Assembly (NCBI RefSeq): GCF_009720745.1
Contig: NZ_WNKX01000016.1
Coordinates: 1 to 64,000 of the forward strand
Source: Massilia eburnea
GTDB lineage: Bacteria > Pseudomonadota > Gammaproteobacteria > Burkholderiales > Burkholderiaceae_D
Direction of reading: 5' to 3'
DNA length: 64,000 bases
Shown here: piece by piece, positions 24,396 through 33,086 of the stretch
How the letters are laid out: each line of letters starts with the position of its first letter
How positions within the stretch are numbered: position 1 is the stretch's first letter
Program-made: the position numbers and the translations under genes
The notes under the pieces: generated by a model
The model's input: the letters and a program-made list of their open reading frames with translations, nothing else
Database searches by the model: none
What the model was told of the DNA's origin: nothing

Positions 24396-26147
24396 TTACG
24401 TATAGTTGCGCAGGAAACTCAGGAGGATGCGGGCCGAAAGGTCGGCGTCGTCGTCCGTCATGGTTTCCAGTGGGTTGTGGCTGATGCCGCCGTTGCCGCA
24501 GCGGGTGAACAGCATGGCGACGTCAGTGACGCGCGCCATCAGCATGGCGTCGTGGCCGGCGCCGGAAGCCAGGTGGAAGGCAGGGATGCCATGTCGCTCC
24601 ACGGCGGCTGCCAACTGCTCCATCAGGCGCGGTGCGCAAGGAGCGCAGTCGGCGGCGACGGTCTGTTCGATGTTGGCGGTGATGTGGCGTTTTTCGCACA
24701 CTTCCTGGATGTGGGCGAGGATGTCGTCCACGGCGGCATCGCGCGCGGCGTTGTTGGCGGCGCGGATATCGAGCGAGAGGGTGCAGGCGCCCGGAATCAC
24801 ATTGGTGGAGCCGTTCGGGACTTGCAGCTGGCCGACGGTACCCACCAGAGCAGACTCCTGCTCCTGAGCGCAACGCTGCTCGACGTACAGGATGATTTCT
24901 GCGGCGGCTGCCGCGGCGTCCTTGCGCATTGGCATGGGCGTGGTGCCGGCGTGGCTGGCAACGCCTTTCAGTTCCACCAGATAGCGCTTGCTGCCGGCGA
25001 TGGAAGTGACTACGCCGACCGGCAGGCCGCGCTCCAGCAACACCGGGCCTTGCTCGATATGCACTTCCACGAAGCCGAGCAGGTCGGCCGGGTCCCGCGC
25101 AATGGCGGCGATGGCGTTGACGTCATGATCAGCGTCGGTCAATACGTCGCGCAGTTGCTGGCCGTCGCGGTCGCGCAAGTCGAGAAGCTTGGGATCGAAC
25201 TGGCCGATCACTGCGCTGCTGCCGAGGAAGGTGCTCTTGAAGCGCACGCCTTCCTCTTCCGTAAAACCGATCACCTCCAGGTGGAAGGGCAGGGTTTCGC
25301 CGGTTTCATGCAGGTGCTTGACCACGGCGATGGCGGTCAGGATGCCTTGGCGTCCGTCATACTTGCCACCGTTGCGCACCGTGTCGTAGTGCGATCCGGT
25401 GAGCAGGGTGCGCGCGCCGGGATCGGTGGAGAGGTAGCGGCCCACCACATTGCCCACCGCATCGATGTGGGCGTGCATGCCGGCCTCACGCATCCATTTT
25501 GCCAACTGGTTGGCGGTTTTGCGGTGCGTAGGCGTCATGTAGGTACAGGTCAGGCCTTGTTCGTCCTCGCTCATGGCGCCGATCTGTTCGGCCCAGTCCA
25601 TGATGTCGCGGCCCATGTGCGGCACGTAGGAGAGCAGGGCATTCAGGCGCATTTCGGCGATGCGGTGGATCTGGCGCAGCGCCTCGCGCTGCTCGTCGTC
25701 GGCCTGGTTGCGCAGGCGGCGGCGGAAAGCGGCGATGATGGCCTGGCGCGACAGGCCTTTGCCGTCGCCGCCTTTCACCGCCAGGATGAAGGGGAAGCCG
25801 AACTTGGCGTTATAGCTGGCGTTCAGTTCCTGCAGGGCCGCGAATTCTTCCTTGGTGCACAGGTTCAGGCCTGCCTTGGCCTGCTCGCCGGTGGATTCGG
25901 GCGTCAGTTCGCCCGCAACGGCGGCTTTACCGGCCAGCTCAGGGTGGGCGCGGATCAGGCCCAGTTGTTCGTCATTCGTTGCCTGCGTGACGACCTGCTG
26001 CAAGCTGAGCTTCAATTCGTCGATGGTGCGGAACGGGCGCTGCGCGGCGGCGCGCTGCGGAATCCACGGGGAATGCTCGTACAGGCCGTGCAGGATCTCG
26101 GTAAAAGTGTCTGCGTCGCAGGTGTTCAGTCGCTTCAGGCTCGTCAT
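24396..26147 (-). CDS. Fused OHCU decarboxylase (UraD) and allantoate amidohydrolase (AllC)
   Basis: This 583-residue protein joins two enzymes. Residues 1-170 are UraD, which makes S-allantoin from OHCU (IRAHPELAGKAAVAGELT, SYNAKFGFPFILAVKG). Residues from about 175 are an M20-type allantoate amidohydrolase, with metal-binding segments LLTGSHYDTVRNGGKYDGRQ, GFTEEEGVRF, FVEVHIEQGPVL and a late ASGAGHDAM. The two act on steps separated by allantoinase, which is not in the window. A carbamoyl-amino-acid hydrolase is the alternative for the second half, but context favours allantoate. No good ribosome site precedes ATG 26147; a stable hairpin lies there. Confidence 0.94.
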   Translation of the reverse strand: MTSLKRLNTCDADTFTEILHGLYEHSPWIPQRAAAQRPFRTIDELKLSLQQVVTQATNDEQLGLIRAHPELAGKAAVAGELTPESTGEQAKAGLNLCTKEEFAALQELNASYNAKFGFPFILAVKGGDGKGLSRQAIIAAFRRRLRNQADDEQREALRQIHRIAEMRLNALLSYVPHMGRDIMDWAEQIGAMSEDEQGLTCTYMTPTHRKTANQLAKWMREAGMHAHIDAVGNVVGRYLSTDPGARTLLTGSHYDTVRNGGKYDGRQGILTAIAVVKHLHETGETLPFHLEVIGFTEEEGVRFKSTFLGSSAVIGQFDPKLLDLRDRDGQQLRDVLTDADHDVNAIAAIARDPADLLGFVEVHIEQGPVLLERGLPVGVVTSIAGSKRYLVELKGVASHAGTTPMPMRKDAAAAAAEIILYVEQRCAQEQESALVGTVGQLQVPNGSTNVIPGACTLSLDIRAANNAARDAAVDDILAHIQEVCEKRHITANIEQTVAADCAPCAPRLMEQLAAAVERHGIPAFHLASGAGHDAMLMARVTDVAMLFTRCGNGGISHNPLETMTDDDADLSARILLSFLRNYT

Positions 26148-26154
26148 CGTGCTT

Positions 26155-26178
26155 CGGGCCGCTGCTGGCAGCGGCCCG
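26155..26178 (-). promoter_or_regulatory. GC-rich hairpin over the ribosome-binding region of uraD-allC
   Basis: A perfect 10-base-pair inverted repeat (CGGGCCGCTG / CAGCGGCCCG, loop of 4) lies at 26155-26178, ending only 7 bases before the uraD-allC start codon on the minus strand. That is where a Shine-Dalgarno site should be, and no purine-rich site is visible beside it. It could hold back translation, or be part of a terminator without a T-run. Function is inferred. Confidence 0.5.
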
Positions 26179-26307
26179 CTCCATGTAAGGTGTTCTGGGG
26201 AATGGCAAACTGATAATAGAGGCCCAGCAGGCGGGAGATATAACGCTGGGCCGATATCGGCTATCTGGTGCGACTCAGGTATCGCAAGTCCGCGGCGGTG
26301 ATCAATC

Positions 26308-26346
26308 GGGTCAGACCCTTGGGTCTGACCCTGGCTTACCGGGTTT
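26308..26346 (+). repeat. Dispersed palindromic repeat, copy B
   Basis: This copy forms a perfect 11-base-pair hairpin (GGGTCAGACCC, TT loop, GGGTCTGACCC), followed by TGGCTTACCGGGTTT. It faces copy C at 26433 across 86 bases, with the CCGGGTTT tails inward. The gap 26148-26499 between lysR and uraD-allC holds these two copies, the hairpin at 26155 and no gene. Confidence 0.88.
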
Positions 26347-26432
26347 GATTTAAAGTGGCGAAATGACTTGCAGCAACATTCGAGCGCGGTCCATTTGAAC
26401 CCCTGCCGCGCAAATTCCTTGTAGGAAAAACG

Positions 26433-26472
26433 AAACCCGGTAAACCTGGGTCAGACCCAAGGGTCTGACCCC
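26433..26472 (-). repeat. Dispersed palindromic repeat, copy C (inverted to B)
   Basis: This is the inverted copy of the repeat at 26308, with the hairpin arms again perfect (GGGTCAGACCC / GGGTCTGACCC on the minus strand) and the tail AGGTTTACCGGGTTT. It begins 28 bases after the end of the LysR gene, so on the minus strand it may also act as a transcription end point for lysR. Confidence 0.88.
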
Positions 26473-26499
26473 GCCCTTTCCAACCCCGCGAAAGCTTTT

Positions 26500-27438
26500 T
26501 TACTTCACCAGCAGGCGGGCCGCGGCGCTGACCTGGGCGCGCAGCCATTTATGTTCGGTGGCGTGGTGCGCACGCTCATGCCACAGCTGGTAGAAGCTCA
26601 ATGGCGGGAATTCCAGGGGAACTTTGTAGGATTTCAGGCCCAGCAGGTTTTCGTAGAAATTGGCGAACTGTTTGCCACTCGTCAAAACTAAATCTGTCTG
26701 CTGCACGATGTAGGGCAGCATGCGGAAGTGTGCCGATTCCACCACAATATTGCGTTCCATATCCCGCTCTTCCAGGAAGGAGTCGATGTTGCCGTGGTAA
26801 CCGGGCAGGATCTGGGCCGGCGCCACATGGGGCAGGGTGAGGTATTCCTCGGGCGTCATGGCGTCTTTCGGCGTGCGGCGTGCGTAAGCGCTGTTGGCGC
26901 GCATCAGGCAGACGATGGGGTCGTCGAACAGTTTGGAGATGTGCAGGTGCTGGGGCGGTTCGTCCCAGTTGCCGACGACCAGGTCCAGGTCTCCATCCGA
27001 CAGCAGGCGCACGTAGTCGACGTCCGGCCCCAGGGAATGAATCACCAGGCGGCTGCGCGGCGATTCGCGGCGCAGGCGGGCGATTACCTCGGTGAAGAAC
27101 TGCGTATTCATATAGTCCGGCGCGGCGATGTGAAAGGTGCGCGCCTCATCCTGCGGCACAAACGCAGTTTTTGGGCTGAACAGGCTTTCGGTTTCGTCCA
27201 GGATGCGCTTGGCGGTCTTGAGCAGGCTCTCACCGTGTTGCGTGGGCACCATACCGCGGCCGCCGCGCACCAGCAGCGGGTCGCCCGTCAGGTCGCGCAA
27301 TTTGCGCAGGGAGCCGGAAATCGAGGGCTGCGGCTGGTTCAGTTTCAAGGCCACCCGGGATACGTTTTTCTCTACCAGCAGCAGGTAAAGAATACGGATC
27401 AGGTGGATGTCTAAGTGTTCTGGCAATCTGGACATCAT
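26500..27438 (-). CDS. LysR family regulator next to purine-catabolism genes
   Basis: This 312-residue LysR-type protein has an N-terminal winged helix-turn-helix (about residues 8-67, with NVSRVALKLNQPQPSISGSLRKL) and a C-terminal effector-binding domain. It is transcribed away from puuD across a 229-base gap and lies upstream of the uraD-allC/xdh genes, so it probably regulates one or both. A urate-like or other purine ligand is possible but cannot be read from the sequence. Confidence 0.92.
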   Translation of the reverse strand: MMSRLPEHLDIHLIRILYLLLVEKNVSRVALKLNQPQPSISGSLRKLRDLTGDPLLVRGGRGMVPTQHGESLLKTAKRILDETESLFSPKTAFVPQDEARTFHIAAPDYMNTQFFTEVIARLRRESPRSRLVIHSLGPDVDYVRLLSDGDLDLVVGNWDEPPQHLHISKLFDDPIVCLMRANSAYARRTPKDAMTPEEYLTLPHVAPAQILPGYHGNIDSFLEERDMERNIVVESAHFRMLPYIVQQTDLVLTSGKQFANFYENLLGLKSYKVPLEFPPLSFYQLWHERAHHATEHKWLRAQVSAAARLLVK

Positions 27439-27472
27439 GGTCTCCGAATATTAGTTATTTAGATTTATCGAT

Positions 27473-27485
27473 GTGAGATTCTCAC
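27473..27485. promoter_or_regulatory. Perfect palindrome GTGAGATTCTCAC between lysR and puuD
   Basis: This 13-base perfect palindrome lies 34 bases upstream of the LysR start and 182 bases upstream of puuD. It fits the LysR pattern of a dyad near its own promoter and is the best operator candidate in this divergent gap. Binding is inferred only. Confidence 0.4.
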
Positions 27486-27611
27486 CTTCCGGGTCTCCGA
27501 ACTATATTCCCAGTTATATGCAAGTTATAGCCCAAATGGAAGGTCTCCCGCGTCCGCAACCGATATCTTTCCAACACCAGGTCGTAGCGGCGGCGGTATA
27601 ACGACCGATTG

Positions 27612-27645
27612 GTTCATCTGAAGTGCCCGCCAGAGGCAGATGAAC
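27612..27645 (+). promoter_or_regulatory. Hairpin in the puuD leader
   Basis: GTTCATCTG at 27612-27620 and CAGATGAAC at 27637-27645 form a 9-base-pair stem 22 bases before the puuD start codon. The loop can add a further CC/GG contact. The ribosome site GGAAAAG lies just downstream, so the hairpin does not cover it. It may be an operator dyad or a leader RNA structure. Confidence 0.35.
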
Positions 27646-27667
27646 GGATTTATTGGAAAAGAAAATC

Positions 27668-28945
27668 ATGGAGACATTCTTCGGACCCTATGGGGTCGAG
27701 TGGCTTAACCTGCTGGTGCGCTGGCTGCACCTGATCACCGGTATTGCCTGGATCGGCGCCTCGTTTTACTTCGTCTGGCTGGATAACTCGATCCGCCCGC
27801 CCAAGCCGGGCAGCCCACTCGCCAAGAAGGGCGTGATGGGTGAATTGTGGGCCGTGCACGGCGGTGGCTTCTACAACCCGCAAAAATACCTGGTCGCTCC
27901 GGACGAACTGCCGGAAGACCTGCACTGGTTCAAATGGGAAGCCTATGCCACCTGGCTGAGCGGCTTTGCCATGCTGTTCATCGTCTACTACTTCAACGCC
28001 TCGGCGATGATGATTGACAAGAACGTGGCCGACCTGACTTCGCTGCAAGCGATTGGCGTGGGCTTGGGCACGCTGGCCGGCGGCTGGCTGGTGTACGACA
28101 CCCTGTGCAAGACCAAGCTGGCCGAAAAGCCCGCAGTCCTTGGTGGCGTGATGTTCTTGCTGATCGTGGGGGCGGCCTATGTGCTGACGCACTTGCTGAG
28201 CGGCCGCGCGGCCTACATCCACGTTGGCGCCATGATCGGCACCATGATGGTGGGTAACGTGCTGTTCGTGATCATTCCCGGCCAGCGCAAGCTGGTGGAT
28301 GCGATGGCCAAGGGCGAGTCGCCAGACCCGGTCTACGGCAAACGCGCCAAGGTGCGTTCGGTGCACAACAACTACTTCACGCTGCCTGTGCTGCTAATCA
28401 TGATCAGCAACCACTACGCGATGACTTACGGCCATGCCTACAGCTGGCTGGTACTGGCCGCCATCATGGCTGCCGGTGTGCTGATCCGCCACTTCTTCAA
28501 CCTGCGCCATGCGGGCAAGGTGTCGCCGGCATTCCCGATCGCCGGCGTGGCCCTGCTGGCCGGCGTGGCCGTTGCAATCGCTCCTGCACCGCGCAAGGCA
28601 GTTGCAGCGCCAGTGGCCGCAGCGGTCACTGTGGACGCCGATGGTCACGCTACCGGCGCTACGCCGGCCCTGACGGCGCCTGCCGGACAAGCGAATCTGG
28701 CCAACGTGCAGCAAGTGGTCTCGGCCCGCTGTGTAGCGTGCCACTCCGCCAATCCAACCCAGGCCGGCTTCGCTTCCGCCCCAGGCGGCGTGATGCTCGA
28801 CACCGAAGACCAGGTGAAACAGCACGCCGCCAAGATCTACCAGCGCGCCGTGCAGAACAAGGATATGCCGCTGGCGAACATGACCCATATGACCGACGCT
28901 GAACGCCAGCTGATCGGCACCTGGTTCGAAACCAGCGCGAACTGA
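27668..28945 (+). CDS. puuD: Membrane-bound urate oxidase PuuD with C-terminal cytochrome c domain
   Basis: This 425-residue enzyme oxidises urate to 5-hydroxyisourate without oxygen as direct acceptor. About eight membrane helices fill residues 10-310 (LLVRWLHLITGIAWIGASFYFVWLD is typical). An Ala/Pro-rich linker follows, then a periplasmic cytochrome c domain with the haem motif CVACH (about residue 360) and a later Met-rich MPLANMTHMT segment for the axial ligand. The ATG at 27668 follows GGAAAAG. The lyase gene starts 11 bases after it. It supplies the step between XdhAB and UraH. Confidence 0.95.
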   Translation: METFFGPYGVEWLNLLVRWLHLITGIAWIGASFYFVWLDNSIRPPKPGSPLAKKGVMGELWAVHGGGFYNPQKYLVAPDELPEDLHWFKWEAYATWLSGFAMLFIVYYFNASAMMIDKNVADLTSLQAIGVGLGTLAGGWLVYDTLCKTKLAEKPAVLGGVMFLLIVGAAYVLTHLLSGRAAYIHVGAMIGTMMVGNVLFVIIPGQRKLVDAMAKGESPDPVYGKRAKVRSVHNNYFTLPVLLIMISNHYAMTYGHAYSWLVLAAIMAAGVLIRHFFNLRHAGKVSPAFPIAGVALLAGVAVAIAPAPRKAVAAPVAAAVTVDADGHATGATPALTAPAGQANLANVQQVVSARCVACHSANPTQAGFASAPGGVMLDTEDQVKQHAAKIYQRAVQNKDMPLANMTHMTDAERQLIGTWFETSAN

Positions 28946-28956
28946 AAGGACAAGCA

Positions 28957-30579
28957 ATGAGCAACGTAACGATCGACGGGTTTAACCTGACCGCGGAAGA
29001 AGTGCTGGCAGTAGCGCGCGATGGCGCCAAAGTCGAACTGTCCGCCACCTCGCGCGCTGCGCTGAAGGAAAGCCGCGACTACATCGAATCCACTTGGATG
29101 CACGATGAAGCGCCGATGATGTACAGCTTTAACACCGGCGTGGGCCTGCTGAAGGACACCCGCATCAAGGTCGAGCACATTGAACTGTTCCAGACGCAGC
29201 TGATCAAGGCCCACAGCGGCGGCATCGGCGAGCCGTTCTCGGAAGAGGTCAGCCGCGCCACCATGCTGCTGCGCGCCAATGCCTTCGCCAGCAATTACTC
29301 CGCGCCGCGCGTGGAAGTGGTGGACCGCCTGCTGGCCTTCATCAATGCCGGCATCCACCCGATCATGCCGCAGAAGGGCTCCGTGGGCGCCTCCGGCGAC
29401 CTGGCGCCGCTGGCCTATCTGGCCGCCGCCATCGCCGGTTTCGACGAGGCGGAAGTGATGTACAAGGGCGTGCGCATGCCGGCGGCCGAGGCGATCACCA
29501 AGGCCGAAGTCGGGCCGGTGAAGTTCGACCTCAAGGCCAAGGATGCATCGGCCCTCATCAACGGCTGCACCGCCTCGTTGGCTGTCGCGGTGCTGGCCGC
29601 CAAGGATGCACGCGATTTGCTGACTGACGCCTGCCTGTCGCTGGGCCTGACGCTGGAAGCGATGCGCGCCGAGATGTCGGCCTTCGATCCTCGCATCCAG
29701 CAGGCGCGCCCGCACCCGGGCCAGATCAAGACCGCGTCCGTGGTGCGCAAGCTGCTGAAAGGTTCGACCCGTGCCACGCACGAGGCGCGCGCCGTGCAAT
29801 TTCCTGACGAATTGCGCCGAACCGACATTCCCTACACACCGCGTATCCAGGACGTGTACTCGCTGCGCTGCACGCCGCAAGTCTATGGTCCCGTGTTCGA
29901 TGCGCTGGACTACATTGATACGATCGTGAAGAACGAGATCAACTCGGCCACCGACAACCCGCTGATTTTCGGCAAAGATGGCGGCGGTTTCGAGATCATC
30001 TCCGGCGGCAACTTCCACGGCCAGTACCTGGCGCAGGCAATGGACTTGCTGGCGATGGCGATCACGGACCTCGGCAGCATTTGCGAACGCCGCGTGGCGC
30101 GCCTGATCGACCCGACCCTGTCGTGGGGCCTGCCGCGCAACCTGATGTCCGGCCTGCGTGGCGTGAACACTGGCTACCCTGTGGTGCAATGCTCGCTCAG
30201 CTCCCTGGTGATGGAAAATCGCACGCTGTCCATGCCGGGTAGCGTCGATTCGATCCCGTCCAAGGCTAATAGTGAAGACCACATCTCCAACTCCACCTGG
30301 TGTGCACGCAAGGCGCATACCGTGGTGCAGAACACCCAGTACATCGTGGGTGTGGAGATGCTGCTGGCGGCGCAAGCGCTGACCATGACCGAGCACCTGC
30401 TGCCTGGCTTTAGGCTGGGCGAGGGAACCAAGGCCGCTTACGACGAGATCCGCAAGCAGATTCCAGCCTGCCTGGATGGCGACCGCTGGTTCCACAACGA
30501 CATCCAGGTCGCGCACAGCTTCGTTACCAGCCGTTCGGTGCAGGAAGCCGTAGCCGGGAAGATCGGCGAATTCGTCTGA
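28957..30579 (+). CDS. Aromatic amino acid lyase superfamily protein (histidine ammonia-lyase-like)
   Basis: This 540-residue protein is of the HAL/PAL family. The self-forming MIO cofactor motif is intact in GSVGASGDLAPLA (about residue 145). The N-terminal catalytic Tyr region reads YSFNTGVGLL where HutH has YGINTGFGLL. The His of HutH LSHAAGIG is kept (KAHSGGIG), as is the Glu of the NQEDH segment (NSEDH). The C-terminal region differs (NSTWCARKAHTV). No other hut gene is present; the gene follows puuD by 11 bases and ends at a good terminator. Whether histidine is the substrate is open. Confidence 0.9.
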   Translation: MSNVTIDGFNLTAEEVLAVARDGAKVELSATSRAALKESRDYIESTWMHDEAPMMYSFNTGVGLLKDTRIKVEHIELFQTQLIKAHSGGIGEPFSEEVSRATMLLRANAFASNYSAPRVEVVDRLLAFINAGIHPIMPQKGSVGASGDLAPLAYLAAAIAGFDEAEVMYKGVRMPAAEAITKAEVGPVKFDLKAKDASALINGCTASLAVAVLAAKDARDLLTDACLSLGLTLEAMRAEMSAFDPRIQQARPHPGQIKTASVVRKLLKGSTRATHEARAVQFPDELRRTDIPYTPRIQDVYSLRCTPQVYGPVFDALDYIDTIVKNEINSATDNPLIFGKDGGGFEIISGGNFHGQYLAQAMDLLAMAITDLGSICERRVARLIDPTLSWGLPRNLMSGLRGVNTGYPVVQCSLSSLVMENRTLSMPGSVDSIPSKANSEDHISNSTWCARKAHTVVQNTQYIVGVEMLLAAQALTMTEHLLPGFRLGEGTKAAYDEIRKQIPACLDGDRWFHNDIQVAHSFVTSRSVQEAVAGKIGEFV

Positions 30580-30600
30580 TTGTTTGTAGCACCAATGACA

Positions 30601-30624
30601 ACGGCCCGCGAGGGCCGTTTTTTT
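30601..30624 (+). terminator. Rho-independent terminator after the lyase gene
   Basis: A 7-base-pair stem (ACGGCCC / GGGCCGT, loop GCGA) is followed directly by a run of seven T. It ends the puuD-lyase transcript 22 bases after the stop codon and marks the edge of the first purine block. Confidence 0.92.
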
Positions 30625-30655
30625 GTACGCGGCGAAAACAAAGGGGTAGATCTGA

Positions 30656-31864
30656 ATGACAAAGCTCAAGTTGTTGTTAAAGATGTTGGCAAGCTTCCTG
30701 GCGCTGTTCTTCCTGTTCATCGCTTTCGTGTTTTTTATAAATCGCGATGACAAGGAACCATCCGAATCGGTCTTCAAGTTGCAGCAAATTGCGTCCATCA
30801 ACCCGCCGGTTGCAGACCGTGACAATGCTTTCGTCTACGTAATGGGTTTCTCGGCATCGAGCAATGCGAATGTGATGCCGGAAGGACTCGATCGCGTCGA
30901 GGCGCTACGCAAGCAAATGGAACCGCCAGAGCCGTCAGCTTTCGAAATGCCAGGTGAAAAGCTGGTGCAGGACAACGCCCAGTTGATCGAGCGCTATGAA
31001 CGCCTGCTGGAATTCAAGAAATGGCGTGAAATAGGGCCGAGTGCCGTGTTTGCGTCGAATCCGGGTTTCAACCAGGTTCTTAATGCGCAACGCCTGACGT
31101 ATAACAAGTTGCTGTCGCCGGAAAGCAAACCCGATGCAGCGGATTGCAGGCGCTTCCTGGAAAAGGATTATCGCTTCTGGCGAATGGTGCTGGCCGAGAG
31201 TTCCAGCGCCACCGCCAAAATGACCGCGGCGCGCAGCATCGAGCAGCATTTCGAGTTGGGCAATCTGGTGGTGCGCGGCTATCCGCCGGCTTTGACAATG
31301 TCCGCGATCCCGGATGGCTGGCGAGAGCCTGTCTCGGATCGCGAACGTTCGCTGGCGAAGGTCATGGCGAACGAATGGAGTTCTTCCGAAACCTACGCGG
31401 ACCGGGCGAAGCTGTTTGGAAGCTTTCTGTACCAGCCGCAGGCAACGACCAATGCCAGCGCCGAGCGCATGCTTCGCGTAGCCGAGCTGTTTGACCGCGA
31501 CTACGCCGAGATTCCGCAAGCGGCGCATACATTCCTGGCATCCTACGGGGTCGAGAAAAAGGCAGCCGCCGACATTGGCGTCTATAACCCTGTTGGCAGA
31601 ATCCTGCTCAATATGGATGGCATGGATGCATACATCGCGTACGGATACAGAGTCGTCAACCTGGAGGGAATGCGAAGGCTAGCGCTGCTGGCGTCCCAGT
31701 TGCGAAGCGCCGGTGTCAAAGGCAAGGTCTTGGCTGAAGAAGTGCGGGCAAGTGAGTTGCGCGACCCGTACGACGGCAACGAGTTCGCGTTTGACCAAGC
31801 GCAGAACGCCCTCCTGTTCCATCGGACATTCGAGGGGCAGCCTGATTTCAAGATCGCCTACTGA
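30656..31864 (+). CDS. Uncharacterised membrane-anchored protein of 402 residues
   Basis: No family is recognised. One membrane segment (about residues 7-28, LLLKMLASFLALFFLFIAFVF) anchors the protein; the rest is probably periplasmic, Arg/Glu/Ala rich and helical. Motifs such as MDGMDAYIAYGYRVVNLEGMRRLALLASQL suggest a conserved domain with a role on the outer face of the inner membrane. The gene stands alone after a terminator. Codon use is a little less GC-biased than in the purine genes. Confidence 0.75.
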   Translation: MTKLKLLLKMLASFLALFFLFIAFVFFINRDDKEPSESVFKLQQIASINPPVADRDNAFVYVMGFSASSNANVMPEGLDRVEALRKQMEPPEPSAFEMPGEKLVQDNAQLIERYERLLEFKKWREIGPSAVFASNPGFNQVLNAQRLTYNKLLSPESKPDAADCRRFLEKDYRFWRMVLAESSSATAKMTAARSIEQHFELGNLVVRGYPPALTMSAIPDGWREPVSDRERSLAKVMANEWSSSETYADRAKLFGSFLYQPQATTNASAERMLRVAELFDRDYAEIPQAAHTFLASYGVEKKAAADIGVYNPVGRILLNMDGMDAYIAYGYRVVNLEGMRRLALLASQLRSAGVKGKVLAEEVRASELRDPYDGNEFAFDQAQNALLFHRTFEGQPDFKIAY

Positions 31865-31937
31865 GGCCAGAAGGCGCCAGTGGCCGACTTGCATTTGATC
31901 ATGTAATATTGCCAATATGCGATAAAGGTTGCGGCTA

Positions 31938-32417
31938 ATGTTTGGACTGTTTAAATCCCGGAGCTATTCTGACGTTCACCTTGGAGAATTCTCTCTGAAA
32001 AACAGCTATTGGAGAGGCCGTATTGTGCTCGACCCAAACGGAGAAATTCCACTGGCGCTAGCTGGGACCAGAGACGCTCCCGATGCAAACGCGCTAGCCG
32101 AAGCTTACAGGCTGCCTGCATCCTTTCCAGGGTGGGCTCCAAGTATTGCACAGGCACTCTTTGAACATTTCGAGCCATATGGGGAGGCAATTGCGGCGGG
32201 AGAATATCCTGAGGCACCAGATAATGTGCGGGATATCAAAACGCCACGCGATGCGCTGTCGAACTCAAAACTTCAATTCATTACAGTTGGTCGAATAAGT
32301 GGCTCGATGGTGACCGAGCTAGGTTACGTCACTGAATGGGATGAGGAACATACACTTGGGATACGTTTTCACGACGGGAAATTTGCTGAGCTTTGCGGCA
32401 GCACGCTGCGCGTCTAG
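31938..32417 (+). CDS. Uncharacterised protein of 159 residues
   Basis: No family is recognised. The ATG at 31938 follows AAAGG. The protein has no signal peptide or membrane segment; the N-terminal part (SDVHLGEFSLKNSYWRGRIVLD) and the C-terminal TEWDEEHTLGIRFHDGKF look like a small beta-rich DUF-type domain. Composition is lower in GC than its neighbours, which hints at recent arrival. Confidence 0.65.
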   Translation: MFGLFKSRSYSDVHLGEFSLKNSYWRGRIVLDPNGEIPLALAGTRDAPDANALAEAYRLPASFPGWAPSIAQALFEHFEPYGEAIAAGEYPEAPDNVRDIKTPRDALSNSKLQFITVGRISGSMVTELGYVTEWDEEHTLGIRFHDGKFAELCGSTLRV

Positions 32418-32501
32418 TACTTCAACGCCGTTGACTTGCGTAACGCTGCGCGTGCCGGCCGCCGGTTTCCTTGTACTTCGCCTCGCAAACGAGTTGTAGT
32501 G

Positions 32502-33086
32502 ATGAGGAAGCACCGTCCGATTACACTGCGCAGCCTGTTTGAGATGCTGGCATTCTTCACGGCGGCGCTCGCGGTTTTCGCGTCGCTCGATGTCTTGTTT
32601 ATCGGACATGGCATCGATGCCTTTCGGCCGACGGTCATTATGCCTGCCACTGTTGTCGCAGTTGGTGAAGAAAGGATCGAAAGGCAGCTTTCCAGACGAG
32701 GCAACCAAAAGGCACGGATGGAGTACCGGGTGCGGCCAACGATTACATACCAATTCGAGCTCAATGGCGAGCCACGTTTATCGTCGCGGTATTTCCTGCA
32801 CGAGTCCCCCGTGTTGGCGGACTTGCCCGAGCGGCGTATGTGGCCAGGGTCGGTGACCTTGCGCATGGCACCAAACGCCGTGGTGGGCAAGCAGCTGCAG
32901 GTGCACGCAGTGCCTGATGCTCCTGAACTGTCCTATGTGGATTGGGGCTGGGAAGGGCTGGCCGATACCTTGGCATTCTGGGGCAGGGCATGGCTGGTAT
33001 TCGCACTATTTTCCCTGGTGAGCTGGCTGATGCTGCTAGGCTTTGGGAAGTTTGCAATAGCGATCCAGGGTGAACAGTCTCATTGA
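32502..33086 (+). CDS. DUF3592-like membrane protein
   Basis: This is a 194-residue protein with one membrane helix near each end (about 13-35 and 158-182) and a soluble beta-rich domain between them (VIMPATVVAVGEERIERQ, YRVRPTITYQFELNGEPRLSS). This layout matches DUF3592 proteins of unknown function. The ATG at 32502 is preferred because it is just before the first helix; an upstream start at 32436 would add a basic tail. Confidence 0.65.
   Translation: MRKHRPITLRSLFEMLAFFTAALAVFASLDVLFIGHGIDAFRPTVIMPATVVAVGEERIERQLSRRGNQKARMEYRVRPTITYQFELNGEPRLSSRYFLHESPVLADLPERRMWPGSVTLRMAPNAVVGKQLQVHAVPDAPELSYVDWGWEGLADTLAFWGRAWLVFALFSLVSWLMLLGFGKFAIAIQGEQSH

Noticed and set aside
24345..26213. 622-codon + strand frame opposite uraD-allC
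   Set aside because: It is an antisense shadow without recognisable domain or start signal.
28837..30825. 662-codon minus-strand frame opposite the lyase
   Set aside because: It crosses the terminator at 30601 and has no domain; the + strand lyase is certain.
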